This document shows positions 21,004 to 30,244 of a stretch of 64,000 bases of DNA, in pieces. The stretch is from Stentor roeselii. Lineage: Eukaryota; Ciliophora; Heterotrichea; Heterotrichida; Stentoridae. Both the position numbers and the translations under genes were made by a program. The notes under the pieces were generated by a model. The model did not search any database. It was given only the letters and a program-made list of their open reading frames with translations, and had not been told where the DNA came from. The DNA is taken from positions 230,726 to 294,725 of the forward strand of contig RSEH01000001.1 of NCBI GenBank assembly GCA_006503475.1, given 5' to 3'. Numbering within the stretch: position 1 is the stretch's first letter; every line of letters begins with the position of its first letter.

Positions 21004-22599
21004 ATGGGAGCCTGTGTTAGTAAAAAGCACTCGAAAGATGATGTGAATTTGATTTTAGATAGACAGTGGATGAGGGATAGCAGGTATATTGATAAGTTCG
21101 TTTTTGATACTAGTATTAAACTTGAAGTTTATTTGAAGATTCAGTTGATGCTTACTCGGATTAGTCTTCGACTTGATGTTGATCAAACGGTTGAAGTGGA
21201 AGACCAGGTCCCGAGTCTTAATGTTTTTTTTATCAATAGTTATAGAGAGTTGATTCTTAGGGGAGTGCCTAATAGCAAAATGGCACAGTTTCTTTACAAG
21301 TGCTTTAATATGAAATCGAATCTTTACTCTGCTACTGAAGATTTGCACTTTACTCAAGAGGAAAATGAGAAACTTAAAGGGATTGATAAGTCGTATTTTG
21401 GAAGAAATAAAGTCACGTCTAATTTCTTGAATACTAAAGGAATTGCTGCAATGACGAAAATACTTTATAAGGTGAGAGAAGAGTTCCCAAATCTTCAGTA
21501 CTGTCCCGTCTTACCAAGAGTAGTCCAATTATTTTTATGGTATTTACCCGAAAAAGTGGTCCTTAAAATGATAGTTGCACTTTTACACGAAAACTCCAAA
21601 TCCGAAGCTGCTCTAGGATTATCAAGAACAACAAAACAAACCTCAGTAAAGTACTTTTCCACTCACTTAAAGTACAGCAAGACTTTAAAATCACATGCTC
21701 GAAGTTATTCAAAGTCAATATCAAACAAGAAGCACGCAAACAAGATAATCGAAGACCTGATCGACAACATGTGTGTTCAAGTCCTTCCAACTGAAGTAAT
21801 CAATAATCAGTACATTTCCCTAGTTTTCACCGGTTACCTCGTTTCCGGTATTTCCTTCCTCACAACCCTCTCAGGTCTAATCTTCTCAAAATTCAGCCAA
21901 TCAAGCGAAATCGATATCGAATCAATAAAATCATCTCTATTAAACGAAAACATTTACAACCTAATCCTAAAATCACATCGAAATCTCGAAACTCAAATCA
22001 AACACGTTGATTCCAGTGAAAGTAAGTTCTCCGAGATGTACTCAACTTATGTTCCCATGCTAGACAAACCTTCTAAAATCCTCTCTTCCAGTGAAAAGGT
22101 AAAAAAAAGTTAGAAAAATTTAATGTACTCCATGATCCCGAAAGTCCATATTTACAGTTCAATGCGAAAGGTTTTTTCCTTTCAAAATAACGGGTTGTTG
22201 ATTAATGAACTTGACTATTTCTGGAAAAAAAAAAGTCTTGCTTCAGTTTTATTGATTGAAGCTGAAAGGAAAGTTTTCGGAGTTTTTTTTGACCGAGAGG
22301 TGCAAATGATAGAGAAAGGAGTGAAGGAGTCTTTGAGTGTTGTTTTTGAACTTGATAACAGTCTTAACCCTTTTCAACATATGGAAAGCCATGACCTGTT
22401 TTACGTGTTTAACAAGAAATCAGGGATTACTATTGGTGACACAGCGTGAGTTTTATGTAGACTTCCTACATTTCAGATCTCAGCGTCTTTGCTTGAGTTA
22501 AAAGTAAGCAATGAAGTCACTTTTGGACATAAAAGTGATGAAATCTTGCCTGAAGGCGAGTTTGATATTGATAACATCGAGTTGTTTTTAATGAAATAA
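21004..22599 (+). CDS. TLDc-domain protein with N-myristoylation motif (MEAK7-like architecture)
   Basis: 521 residues once two 15-nt introns (22099-22113 and 22446-22460) are removed; otherwise the locus looks like two genes plus an orphan tail. The N-terminus MGACVSKK is a classic N-myristoylation plus palmitoylation signal. A helical middle (~residues 20-360) has no domain I recognise. The C-terminus is a TLDc fold: LASVLLIEAERKVFGVFFD, a short IGDT-type strand, then EFDIDNIELFLM. Human MEAK7/TLDC1 also begins with a myristoylated MGN and ends in TLDc, so a membrane-anchored TLDc protein is a fair analogy. The stop at 22597-22599 directly abuts the convergent stop of the next gene. Confidence 0.85.
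22099..22113 (+). other. 15-nt intron 1 (TLDc gene)
   Basis: GTAAAAAAAAGTTAG, phase 0, A at position 10. Its terminal TAG is the apparent stop of the first ORF. Removal joins SSEK to KNLMYSMIPKV in frame. Confidence 0.85.
22446..22460 (+). other. 15-nt intron 2 (TLDc gene)
   Basis: GTGAGTTTTATGTAG, splits an alanine codon (phase 2), A at position 10. Removal continues the TLDc domain as TALPTFQISASLLEL to the TAA at 22597. Confidence 0.85.
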
Positions 22600-23037
22600 T
22601 TAAAGTGAACTAACACCTTCTCTATCTAAAAAACCTGTCGATTCCAGCATCAGGTCAAAACATTCACTGATAAGAGACTCATTCTTAGGGTCAAGTGCAA
22701 GAACTGACCTCAAAGCTCCAAGTCTATTATTAGACTCGTTAACCTGTGTTAAAATCCTTCGAATTTCCGAGTTTTTCAGAAGAATTTTCAGTCTTTCATT
22801 CATCCCTGCTTAAAACTCACTCATTTTATTAAAAGTTTCTCTTGAAATTTCGATATCATCTTCATCTTCTAACAAAAAATTCCGAGGTAGCTGTTTCACT
22901 ACTTTTTTATCATTTTTCCCTTCAGAGACAAAAGACTGACAAGAAATTTTATGAATTTTGCAGCAGTTGACTGAACAATAAGGTGTTTTACATGAAGGGC
23001 ACTTGTATTTGCTTTTCTGCCCACATTCACATTCCAT
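22600..23037 (-). CDS. ZNHIT3-like HIT-type zinc-finger protein
   Basis: 140 residues after removing one 15-nt intron (22806-22820). The N-terminal HIT zinc finger is ECECGQKSKYKCPSCKTPYC plus SVNCCKIHKISC. An acidic linker (LLEDEDDIEIS) is followed by a C-terminal helix pair (RLKILLKNSEIRRILTQVN) that parallels the LRSLLLNPHLRQ-type helix of ZNHIT3. Domain order and length fit ZNHIT3, a factor in box C/D snoRNP assembly. It starts 6 bp after the kinesin stop codon on the same strand and ends with its stop touching that of the TLDc gene. Confidence 0.8.
22806..22820 (-). other. 15-nt intron (ZNHIT3-like gene)
   Basis: On the coding strand GTGAGTTTTAAGCAG, A at position 10, inside an arginine codon. 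Removal joins FNKM to RMNERLKILL in frame and removes an in-frame TAA. Confidence 0.85.
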
Positions 23038-23043
23038 TATTAA

Positions 23044-25863
23044 TTAATCAAAAGATGGAGGGCTGCTGTCGCCTGACATGGTCGAGATGTGTCCTGAGTT
23101 TAAACTTTTGAAGCGACAATGAAGAGGAGATTCCAAAATGCTTAACTTCACTGGACGCATGTGGATTTTTGTATGGTTTAATAAGTCCTCTACCTGCTGT
23201 CTGTAAGAAGTGTCTATAATTTTCATGCCGTTTGAGCGATTTTCGTACTTTTCTTGAAGTTCCAGAAACTTCTGAACCCATCTTCCAAGTAACTCGTTGA
23301 GTTTATTGATTTCTTTTTGTTTTCTTAGTAGTTCTTCTTCACAGATCTTTTTAAAATCTTCGATGTATTCCCTCCAACGTCTTTTTTCATTTAGATAAAC
23401 TTCGTCATTTTCACGTGAAAGGTCATCTAATAGCTTTTTATAACTATTTCTCTCAAAAACAATATTATCATTAGTTTTCTTCAACTGGTCATTAAACATC
23501 ATGGTCTTTTGAATGTTTTCCTCAATAAACATGAACTTGTTATGATTACCAAGACTGATATTCACACTGCATCTTCTCTGCAATGCTTGCATTGCAGGTG
23601 TCGAAGTCCCTACACGATTTTTAACCCTCACGAATTCCGCAGTCTGTTGTCTTGGAGCAGGTTTAACATATCGAATGATTTTTCCTCTTAAAGCAAGTTC
23701 TTGATTATTTTCATGAATACTTGAATCTTGTTCCATTTTCTCAAGAATTTCAATCAATTTATTATAAGAGCCATAAAGTGAGTCCTGTACAATTTCATAA
23801 GACAAGATTTTTTCCTTTTGTGTTTTGATGACTTTATTGCGAAGATTTAGTTTTTCACGAAGAAGTTTGTATTTCCAAAGAACATCAAAGTAAGACCGGG
23901 TTAATTCACAGTTGATGAGACCTGATTGGATGAATTGTTTTTTAAGTTCGAAGACGAGGAGGTCTTTATTGACGTCTTTTTTTTCGATGATGTTTTCGCA
24001 GAGGACTTGGGCGTAACGGTCATTTGCGAGTAAGACTGACTCTCGGATGGGTACGTCGATGTTGTGCTCTGAAGTGTTTAGGACTTCTAGAGACTCGTCA
24101 TCTGAGTAGACTGGAAGTTTCGCGTTGCGGTCTGTTGGGAACTGGGCCATGTCGGTGAACTCCCATTCGTTTAAGATTTCACCTCTACTTAACTTCGACA
24201 AGTTCTCAGTATATCGCTCACTAAGTGTCTTTAAATGAAATTTTAATATATCAACTTGCTTTTGAAGAGAAGAAGTTTGCTCGTCAATTAAATTTTTGTT
24301 TAGTTTTAATGATTTACGTTTGTTTAAAAGTTTTCCGTATTTGCTATTTATTTCAAAACATTCTTTTTCCACTTTGATTCGAGATTTTATTTCTTTTTGA
24401 AGATCTGACTCTAGTTCTTTTATTCGGGTCTTGAAATGATCTTGGTCTTGTTGAAGTGATGAAAGTTTTTCTTGAAGTTCTGAAAATTTTAATGTATTTT
24501 TTAAAGTTGCTTCTAAATTTAACTCTGATGGAAGAGCTGAAAGAGAAATCATCGGCCTGTGCTCTGGATTCAATGTTTCTGCGGATAATGGAGATTGTTC
24601 TCGGATTTCTCCTGTTTCTGAAGCTTTCGAATCGTTTAGTTTTGAGGAATCGTCTTGATTTGAAGGGATTTCTAGGAGTTCTGGGAAATCTGGGTCATTG
24701 GGAATCACCGTTTGGGCCTTTTTACCTGATTTTTCTGGTTTTTTGGATTTTAGGTGGTCTATCTCGATTAGAGCGAGGTCTAGCCGCTTTTTGAGCTCTT
24801 CGATTATTCGGAGGTAGGCTTCTGCTGAGTTTTTTATGTTTACTATTGCTCGGTTTTTTATTGTTTTCGCTCGTTGGGCGAATCGAAGGGTGTTTAAAGT
24901 ATCTTCAAGATTTCTCGGATGTGGAGAACAGTTAACAACCAAAGTAGTTTTATAATTACCTCCAAGAGACTCCTGCAACAACCTAGTCAGCTTTGAATCC
25001 CGATAAGGAATATGTTCCGCTTTATCAGTAAGAGCTTTGATGACATTTCCCAGTGCGGACAACGACAAGTTAATTTTTTTTGCCTCTTCTAATTTATTCC
25101 CAGTGGCTCCAGTCTGGTTAATTTTTTCACTTCCAGCCAAGTCAACCAAATTCAAAATTCCTCTTTTTTCACTTCCATTAGGAAGCTTCTGCAATATCTC
25201 CACAATAAGCAGTTGATGACTTCGAGAACTGACATTATTCATCTTCGTGCTAGCAACAGTCCTATTCGCTTCTCCCATCGAAAGTACTTCTAAAGTTTCA
25301 TCTTCATTCACAACATAAACTTCAGTAAGTCCTTCAATAAATATTCCTTTTCTTTTATCTTGTTTTATTTTAAGTTCACTTCCAGTTCCAAGTAGATCTT
25401 TAAGAGTTTCTTTATAAATCTCAACCATGGAGCACTTTACACAAAATTCAATCTCAGAAGAAGAACCAGCGAGTTTTTTAAAGATATAAGAAAGTGACCT
25501 GGGAATAACTCCTTGTCCATCAGGCTGGACACTTGACCCCATCATTGTGAAAGTTTTTCCAGAGCCTGTTTGGCCATAAGCGATGACAGTCCCGTTGTAC
25601 CCGGTGAGGACATCTTCAACGATGGGTGTTCCTACATTTTCAAATATTTCTTGTTGAGTCGCGTTGGAGTTGAACACCTTGTCAAAGCAGAAATAATCAA
25701 ATTGGCCCATGTCGTTTGGGACCCCAACTGTTATGGAGTCCATGTATTTCAAACCGAGTTCTGAAGTCTCTGGAAGAGCCAGCTCGATTTCGATCAAAGG
25801 ACGGAAACGGGCAAGGACCTTTAAATTGTTTTCAGAGGATCTTTCCATTATTTTAAATGCCAT
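23044..25863 (-). CDS. Kinesin-1-like heavy chain (N-terminal motor)
   Basis: 939 residues. The motor domain (residues ~12-345) has P-loop GQTGSGKT at 97-104, switch I NNVSSRSH, switch II NLVDLAGSEK, and PYRDSKLTRLLQESLGG; the neck follows (TLRFAQRAKTIKNRAIVN). Neck and motor wording resemble kinesin-1/KHC, a plus-end microtubule motor. Residues ~350-900 are mostly coiled coil with a low-complexity hinge (~385-450). The tail is Ser/Pro-rich and lacks an obvious IAK inhibitory motif. The second Met (residue 6) is an alternative start. Confidence 0.92.
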   Translation of the reverse strand: MAFKIMERSSENNLKVLARFRPLIEIELALPETSELGLKYMDSITVGVPNDMGQFDYFCFDKVFNSNATQQEIFENVGTPIVEDVLTGYNGTVIAYGQTGSGKTFTMMGSSVQPDGQGVIPRSLSYIFKKLAGSSSEIEFCVKCSMVEIYKETLKDLLGTGSELKIKQDKRKGIFIEGLTEVYVVNEDETLEVLSMGEANRTVASTKMNNVSSRSHQLLIVEILQKLPNGSEKRGILNLVDLAGSEKINQTGATGNKLEEAKKINLSLSALGNVIKALTDKAEHIPYRDSKLTRLLQESLGGNYKTTLVVNCSPHPRNLEDTLNTLRFAQRAKTIKNRAIVNIKNSAEAYLRIIEELKKRLDLALIEIDHLKSKKPEKSGKKAQTVIPNDPDFPELLEIPSNQDDSSKLNDSKASETGEIREQSPLSAETLNPEHRPMISLSALPSELNLEATLKNTLKFSELQEKLSSLQQDQDHFKTRIKELESDLQKEIKSRIKVEKECFEINSKYGKLLNKRKSLKLNKNLIDEQTSSLQKQVDILKFHLKTLSERYTENLSKLSRGEILNEWEFTDMAQFPTDRNAKLPVYSDDESLEVLNTSEHNIDVPIRESVLLANDRYAQVLCENIIEKKDVNKDLLVFELKKQFIQSGLINCELTRSYFDVLWKYKLLREKLNLRNKVIKTQKEKILSYEIVQDSLYGSYNKLIEILEKMEQDSSIHENNQELALRGKIIRYVKPAPRQQTAEFVRVKNRVGTSTPAMQALQRRCSVNISLGNHNKFMFIEENIQKTMMFNDQLKKTNDNIVFERNSYKKLLDDLSRENDEVYLNEKRRWREYIEDFKKICEEELLRKQKEINKLNELLGRWVQKFLELQEKYENRSNGMKIIDTSYRQQVEDLLNHTKIHMRPVKLSILESPLHCRFKSLNSGHISTMSGDSSPPSFD

Positions 25864-25917
25864 TCGTTTGCATTAAGGCTGGAATCATTTAAATTTGAAT
25901 TGATAAGAATATAGAAG

Positions 25918-26898
25918 ATGGAAGGGTGTCGATATTGTACTGATGAGAGGAGACGGGATATGACTATTGGATGCCCTCAACATTTGAATCATCTTTGGTG
26001 TGTTTTTTATCATCTTGCTAGGTTTCTTAATGAAGATCAGTGCAAAATCTGCAGAGGAATTGTTTTGGAAATACAAGGCTTGAGAAAGTGCGCGTTTTGT
26101 GGAACTTGTATTGGGGAAGGAGGGGTTAAATGCAAAATGGGACGATTTTTATGTGATTCTTGTATTTTAGACTTTGAAAATACTGAGTTTTGCAAGGATT
26201 GCTCAGTCTGCAAAGTAAAAAAATCATTAAAACAAGAGGAACTAAAATTAGAAGACTTGCATCAGGAAAGTAAATTTGATGAAATGAAAAAGAGAGAAAA
26301 TACATTCAACACAGGGCAAAATGCAAAACATTCAGCTTTAAGTAAAACTATGACTGCCCGAAACATGGATTTATTAGATTTTGGAATTCAGAGTACTGAT
26401 GATGTTTTGCCTTCTGAAGACAGAAGCACTGATGTTTCAATTCATGGGACAATGAGAGATGAAGATTGTTATAAAGAGGATCAATTTTTAGTACCTGAGA
26501 GAAAAGAAAGTTTCAATTTTGATGAAAGTCACACGATACCTAAATGCAGTCGATGTTATCGACCTGCACCTATCGCAAACTCTTGCAATCACAACTATTG
26601 TGAAGATTGTTTAAGGGACTTGATTGAAAAATCACTTAAAAATTTCCAAATGCTCTTCCAAGCACAAGAGTTTGATAAGATTCCGAATAAATTCTTAATG
26701 AAATGCATTAATCAAGGATGCTCGAAGGTGTTTAAATTACCTTCTATATATATGAAACAATTAATACCTCATATGAAGGAATTGTCGCTTTTTTCAATTT
26801 ATTTCGAAGGAGGAAAAACTTTATTCAGTGTTTGTCATGTTTGTCGAGAAGTTTCGGGAAAATGTGGGAAGGTTAAGTTTGGGTGTAAGTGCGAGTAA
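25918..26898 (+). CDS. Cys-rich RING-like zinc-binding protein
   Basis: 326 residues. The N-terminal half has a dense Cys/His block (CRYC, GCPQHLNHLWC, CKIC, CAFCGTC, CDSC, CKDCSVCK). A charged linker (~residues 100-210) is followed by a second Cys/His block starting KCSRCYRPAPIANSCNHNYC..CLRDL, a RING-like spacing, then CINQGCSKVF and CHVC..CKCE, reminiscent of in-between-RING units. This could be a divergent RBR-type E3 ligase, but the pattern is not close enough to be sure. It is divergent from the kinesin gene, 54 bp apart. Confidence 0.7.
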   Translation: MEGCRYCTDERRRDMTIGCPQHLNHLWCVFYHLARFLNEDQCKICRGIVLEIQGLRKCAFCGTCIGEGGVKCKMGRFLCDSCILDFENTEFCKDCSVCKVKKSLKQEELKLEDLHQESKFDEMKKRENTFNTGQNAKHSALSKTMTARNMDLLDFGIQSTDDVLPSEDRSTDVSIHGTMRDEDCYKEDQFLVPERKESFNFDESHTIPKCSRCYRPAPIANSCNHNYCEDCLRDLIEKSLKNFQMLFQAQEFDKIPNKFLMKCINQGCSKVFKLPSIYMKQLIPHMKELSLFSIYFEGGKTLFSVCHVCREVSGKCGKVKFGCKCE

Positions 26899-27467
26899 AG
26901 ATAATCTTATGGTTTGATAGCGGTCTTAAGAAGTGTTGTTCAAAATGTTAGATTATTAGGATTGAGTATTTAAATGTTTATATTTTCTTATTCAAGATCA
27001 TTTTGATGGATAATTTCTATTTCTTTAATTTTTCTATTTAGAGATAAACATTCTCAACATCTCATAATCAATTCTATAAAGCAATTTACATTTAATTTGA
27101 AAGATTAAATATTATTTTTATATCATTCATGCCAACTTTCCATTTTTCACTGATATCCAGAAACTCTAAAGATTTCTATTAACCTAATTTTTCTAAATAA
27201 AAATATAATAAAGTTAATAAAATTTATTCTAATTCACTTTATCATCCACCTTAATTAAATATCATCCTTCTAGACCTTGAAACCTTCTTTTTACAATCGT
27301 AAAATTTCTGCACAATATATTTAAATCAAAATTATTTTATGAAATTCACAAAATTATCTTAATCTTCATCACATTCCATCCTCAAAACTTTAATCCACGC
27401 CTTCATCCAGTTAAAATCTCAGAAGTCCATCCAATCAGTGCCTTGTCATGAATCAAATATATTTAAT
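26899..27467. other. Intergenic, no gene seen
   Basis: 569 bp of AT-rich sequence. The last ~100 bp becomes C/A-rich before the channel gene. A GTG-initiated extension of the channel ORF (from 27438) exists but an ATG at 27468 is preferred. Confidence 0.5.
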
Positions 27468-29354
27468 ATGAAAGAAGAAGGTGAAAAAGTACTAACATGG
27501 AAAACCATCTGGTTATCAAAGCCAGAAAACTATTCAAGATTCGGTTGGGAAATTTTCATCATGATTTTCTTAATCCTTCTAGGAATAATGCTTCCATATA
27601 TAAGTGCATTTGAACCAGATAACGATTTGCTATCAGATTCAATCGATAATATATCTGTAGTGGTCTTTTCAATAGACATTCTTATTAATTTTAACACAGG
27701 CTTCTATGAAAAAGGCATTCTGATAATGGACAGAGTAAAGATCTTGAAGAATTATCTCTCGTTTTGGTTTTGGGTTGACATTGTTTCCACCATTCCCATC
27801 GATAAAATTTTGGGATTTGACAGTTCGAACAATAACCAAGCAGGGAAAGTTTTAAAATTTGTGAGAGTTTTGAGAGTTTTGAAACTTTTAAAGCTTATTC
27901 GACTTACGAAGCTCAAATTCATGATTATCAAGATAAAAGACAGGATATCTAATAAGACGATTTTGTCGTTTATCACTGTTGGTAAACTACTTTTATATCT
28001 TTTTCTTATTGCTCATAGTTTTGCTTGCACAATGTATTCTGTTAGTTCGGAAAACTTGGAACCGGAGAGTTTTCTTTATGGAATAATAAACAAATCAGGA
28101 AAAGAGATTATCAGTAAAACTGAACTTTATATTAGTTGCTTGTACTGGGCTCTTGTTACTATGGCTTCTGTTGGGTATGGAGACTTTTCACCTAAATCGT
28201 CTACTGAAAGGATATTCGGCATCATTACCATGATTTTTTCATCAATTACATTTGGCTTCATCCTAGGAAACATCAGCACAGTAGTCGAAAAGCACAGCGA
28301 AAAAGAAAACGCCCGTAGAGAAATCTTAACAAAACTCAACTACCTAATGAAAAAGCATAAATTTAACCTAGACCTCCGTTCAAAAACTCGAAAATACGTT
28401 GAATACATGTTCAGCCATGAAAAAAACGACAACCTAAAAACAGCAGACCTTCTAAGTCTCCTCTCAGAGTCACTCCAACGCGAAATTCTAATGCACACAA
28501 ATGGTTCTCTAATAAAAAGCAAGTCAATTTTCTCTAATTTCGACGAAAACTTCGTAAACCGTTTAACTCGAACCTTGCAAACCCGAATTTACTCTCCTTT
28601 AGACCTTTTAATTCGAGAAGGCGAACTTTCAAAGGGAATGTTTTTCATAACTGCAGGAATCGTCGTAGTTTTTGATGAAACTTCTCGATGTCGTCTTCAA
28701 AGTCTTTCAGATGGAAATATTGTAGGAGAAATTGGATTGTTTATGAAGAAAAAATGCGTTTCTACTGTTTCAGCTGCTGATTTTGTTGAGACTTTTTTTT
28801 TGGAATATGCGGATTTTTACGGATTTGTTGAAAATAATGCAAAGTGGAAGGAAATTGTTGATGAGATGAGAAATAGCTGCAAAGATGGAAATTATTCAGC
28901 GCTTTATGTTGAGTGTTATATTTGCAGGAAACTTGGACATATTGCTAAAGATTGTCAGGAATTGAAAAATGATGAAGTCACGAAAAAGACTTGGTATGCT
29001 GGGAAAATGATGCCTAGACGTATTCCGAGAATTAGTGAGTCTTTTATGAGAGTGCCTCGAAATGTCACTCGTAGGTACTCTAAGGTTAATGTTTTAGGAA
29101 AGCCCAGGAATCCACGGGAGGCTTTTCCGCATTATTCAAGACTTGTGAATAGCATTTATAATTTTTTCAGTAATACCCGCAAAGGCAGCAACTCATCAGA
29201 GCCCCTATTCAACCACACTATAGAATCTCACATGAACAGTTCATTTATCTACGAGTTTGAACACGTCGATAAAATCCTAAGCGAATCCGATGAAGTAAAC
29301 CCGATGATCGACGTAATAAGAGATGAGAAGTTCGACATGAATTTAATAAAATGA
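27468..29354 (+). CDS. EAG/CNG-type K+ channel with cyclic-nucleotide-binding domain and C-terminal zinc knuckle
   Basis: 628 residues from ATG 27468. Six transmembrane segments start near FGWEIFIMIFLILLGIML. S4 carries spaced arginines and lysines (FVRVLRVLKLLKLIRLTK). The pore loop ALVTMASVGYGDF holds the K+ selectivity filter VGYGD. A C-linker leads to a CNB-type beta-roll (IYSPLDLLIREGELSKGMFF, SLSDGNIVGEIGLF); its cassette is degenerate (GEIGL, no conserved PRxA Arg), so ligand binding is uncertain. Unusually, a perfect CX2CX4HX4C knuckle (CYICRKLGHIAKDC) sits after the CNBD, followed by a basic tail. It is likely a voltage-gated K+ channel of the plasma or ciliary membrane. The stop is TGA. 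Confidence 0.9.
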   Translation: MKEEGEKVLTWKTIWLSKPENYSRFGWEIFIMIFLILLGIMLPYISAFEPDNDLLSDSIDNISVVVFSIDILINFNTGFYEKGILIMDRVKILKNYLSFWFWVDIVSTIPIDKILGFDSSNNNQAGKVLKFVRVLRVLKLLKLIRLTKLKFMIIKIKDRISNKTILSFITVGKLLLYLFLIAHSFACTMYSVSSENLEPESFLYGIINKSGKEIISKTELYISCLYWALVTMASVGYGDFSPKSSTERIFGIITMIFSSITFGFILGNISTVVEKHSEKENARREILTKLNYLMKKHKFNLDLRSKTRKYVEYMFSHEKNDNLKTADLLSLLSESLQREILMHTNGSLIKSKSIFSNFDENFVNRLTRTLQTRIYSPLDLLIREGELSKGMFFITAGIVVVFDETSRCRLQSLSDGNIVGEIGLFMKKKCVSTVSAADFVETFFLEYADFYGFVENNAKWKEIVDEMRNSCKDGNYSALYVECYICRKLGHIAKDCQELKNDEVTKKTWYAGKMMPRRIPRISESFMRVPRNVTRRYSKVNVLGKPRNPREAFPHYSRLVNSIYNFFSNTRKGSNSSEPLFNHTIESHMNSSFIYEFEHVDKILSESDEVNPMIDVIRDEKFDMNLIK

Positions 29355-29373
29355 TGTAAATTACTTATAACCC

Positions 29374-30225
29374 TCAATCAAACCTGCTATAAACACTTGT
29401 TTTAATCCAATCCGCAAGTCGAACAGTATCCTCCCACCTTTCATCAGAACTTTTCGATTTAAGAATAGTGACAATAAAAGGTGTAATAGGGTCATCAATA
29501 GTAGCACACAAACAAGCTCCAGCCTTATCAGTAGTTCCAGTTTTCGCTCCATCAAATCCTCTTCCAAGTAACAAATTCGTATTTTTCCAGATCTTTTTTC
29601 GATACCCAAACAACGGGTTGTAAATATTGACCTCCGCAGTCTGCATAGAGACAATATCCTTAAAAATCGGGTTTTTCAAAGCATAAGCCGCCATGATATT
29701 CACGTCATAAGCCGTTGAAAAGTTCGGCTTTGCTGACATTCCATGCGGGTTCTGAAAAGTTGTACTGTTTAACTCGAGGTACTCAGCCATGTAGTTCATT
29801 ACACGTAAAAAGCCTTGCATTGGCTCGTCTTCCAAATAAAAAGACCCGAAATAAAGCGCAAGGGCCACTGCACTGTCATTTCCTGAAGGAAGCATTAATC
29901 CTAAAAGTAACTCGTAAATCGTTAACTCGTCAAATTCTTCTAAATTAGCAGTTGTTCCTCGTGTTCTTGATGCTTCTTCTGGAACTGAAACTATTGAGTC
30001 TAAGGAAATTTCTTGTTCTTCTGCGATTTCTAAACAAACTATGCAGGTCATTATCTTTGAAATACTCGCGATTTCTCGAGTTTGACGCTCGTTTTTACCT
30101 GCTATGAAGGTCTTTGTCACCGGATCGTATATTGAAAATGACTCGCATGTCACGAACGGAGCTGGAGTTTGAACTTTTTTCGTTGAGATCTGGCGTTTGT
30201 TTGAGGACTTGCAAATTGTTGCCAT
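29374..30225 (-). CDS. Peptidase S11 (D-Ala-D-Ala carboxypeptidase / PBP fold) homologue
   Basis: 283 residues with all three penicillin-binding signatures in order: SxxK as SISK (54-57) within REIASISKIMTC, SxN as SGN (114-116) in LMLPSGNDSAVALAL, and KTG (228-230) in FDGAKTGTTDKAGACL. The NPHGM motif of S11 is also present. In bacteria these enzymes trim peptidoglycan stem peptides; a ciliate has none, so the role may be in digesting bacterial walls or an unrelated amide hydrolysis. No signal peptide is visible, unusual for the family. A bacterial origin is likely in principle, but base composition matches its neighbours. ATGs of this and the divergent gene are 19 bp apart. Confidence 0.88.
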   Translation of the reverse strand: MATICKSSNKRQISTKKVQTPAPFVTCESFSIYDPVTKTFIAGKNERQTREIASISKIMTCIVCLEIAEEQEISLDSIVSVPEEASRTRGTTANLEEFDELTIYELLLGLMLPSGNDSAVALALYFGSFYLEDEPMQGFLRVMNYMAEYLELNSTTFQNPHGMSAKPNFSTAYDVNIMAAYALKNPIFKDIVSMQTAEVNIYNPLFGYRKKIWKNTNLLLGRGFDGAKTGTTDKAGACLCATIDDPITPFIVTILKSKSSDERWEDTVRLADWIKTSVYSRFD

Positions 30226-30244
30226 TTATGAAAAGTGGTAGGTA

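Noticed and set aside
27438-27467. GTG-initiated extension of the channel gene
   Set aside because: Eukaryotic initiation is at ATG; the first ATG at 27468 begins a typical N-terminus before S1.
29374-30225. Bacterial contamination as source of the S11 gene
   Set aside because: It sits 19 bp from genes on both sides within continuous ciliate sequence and shares their AT-rich codon use; transfer into the lineage remains possible, contamination does not.
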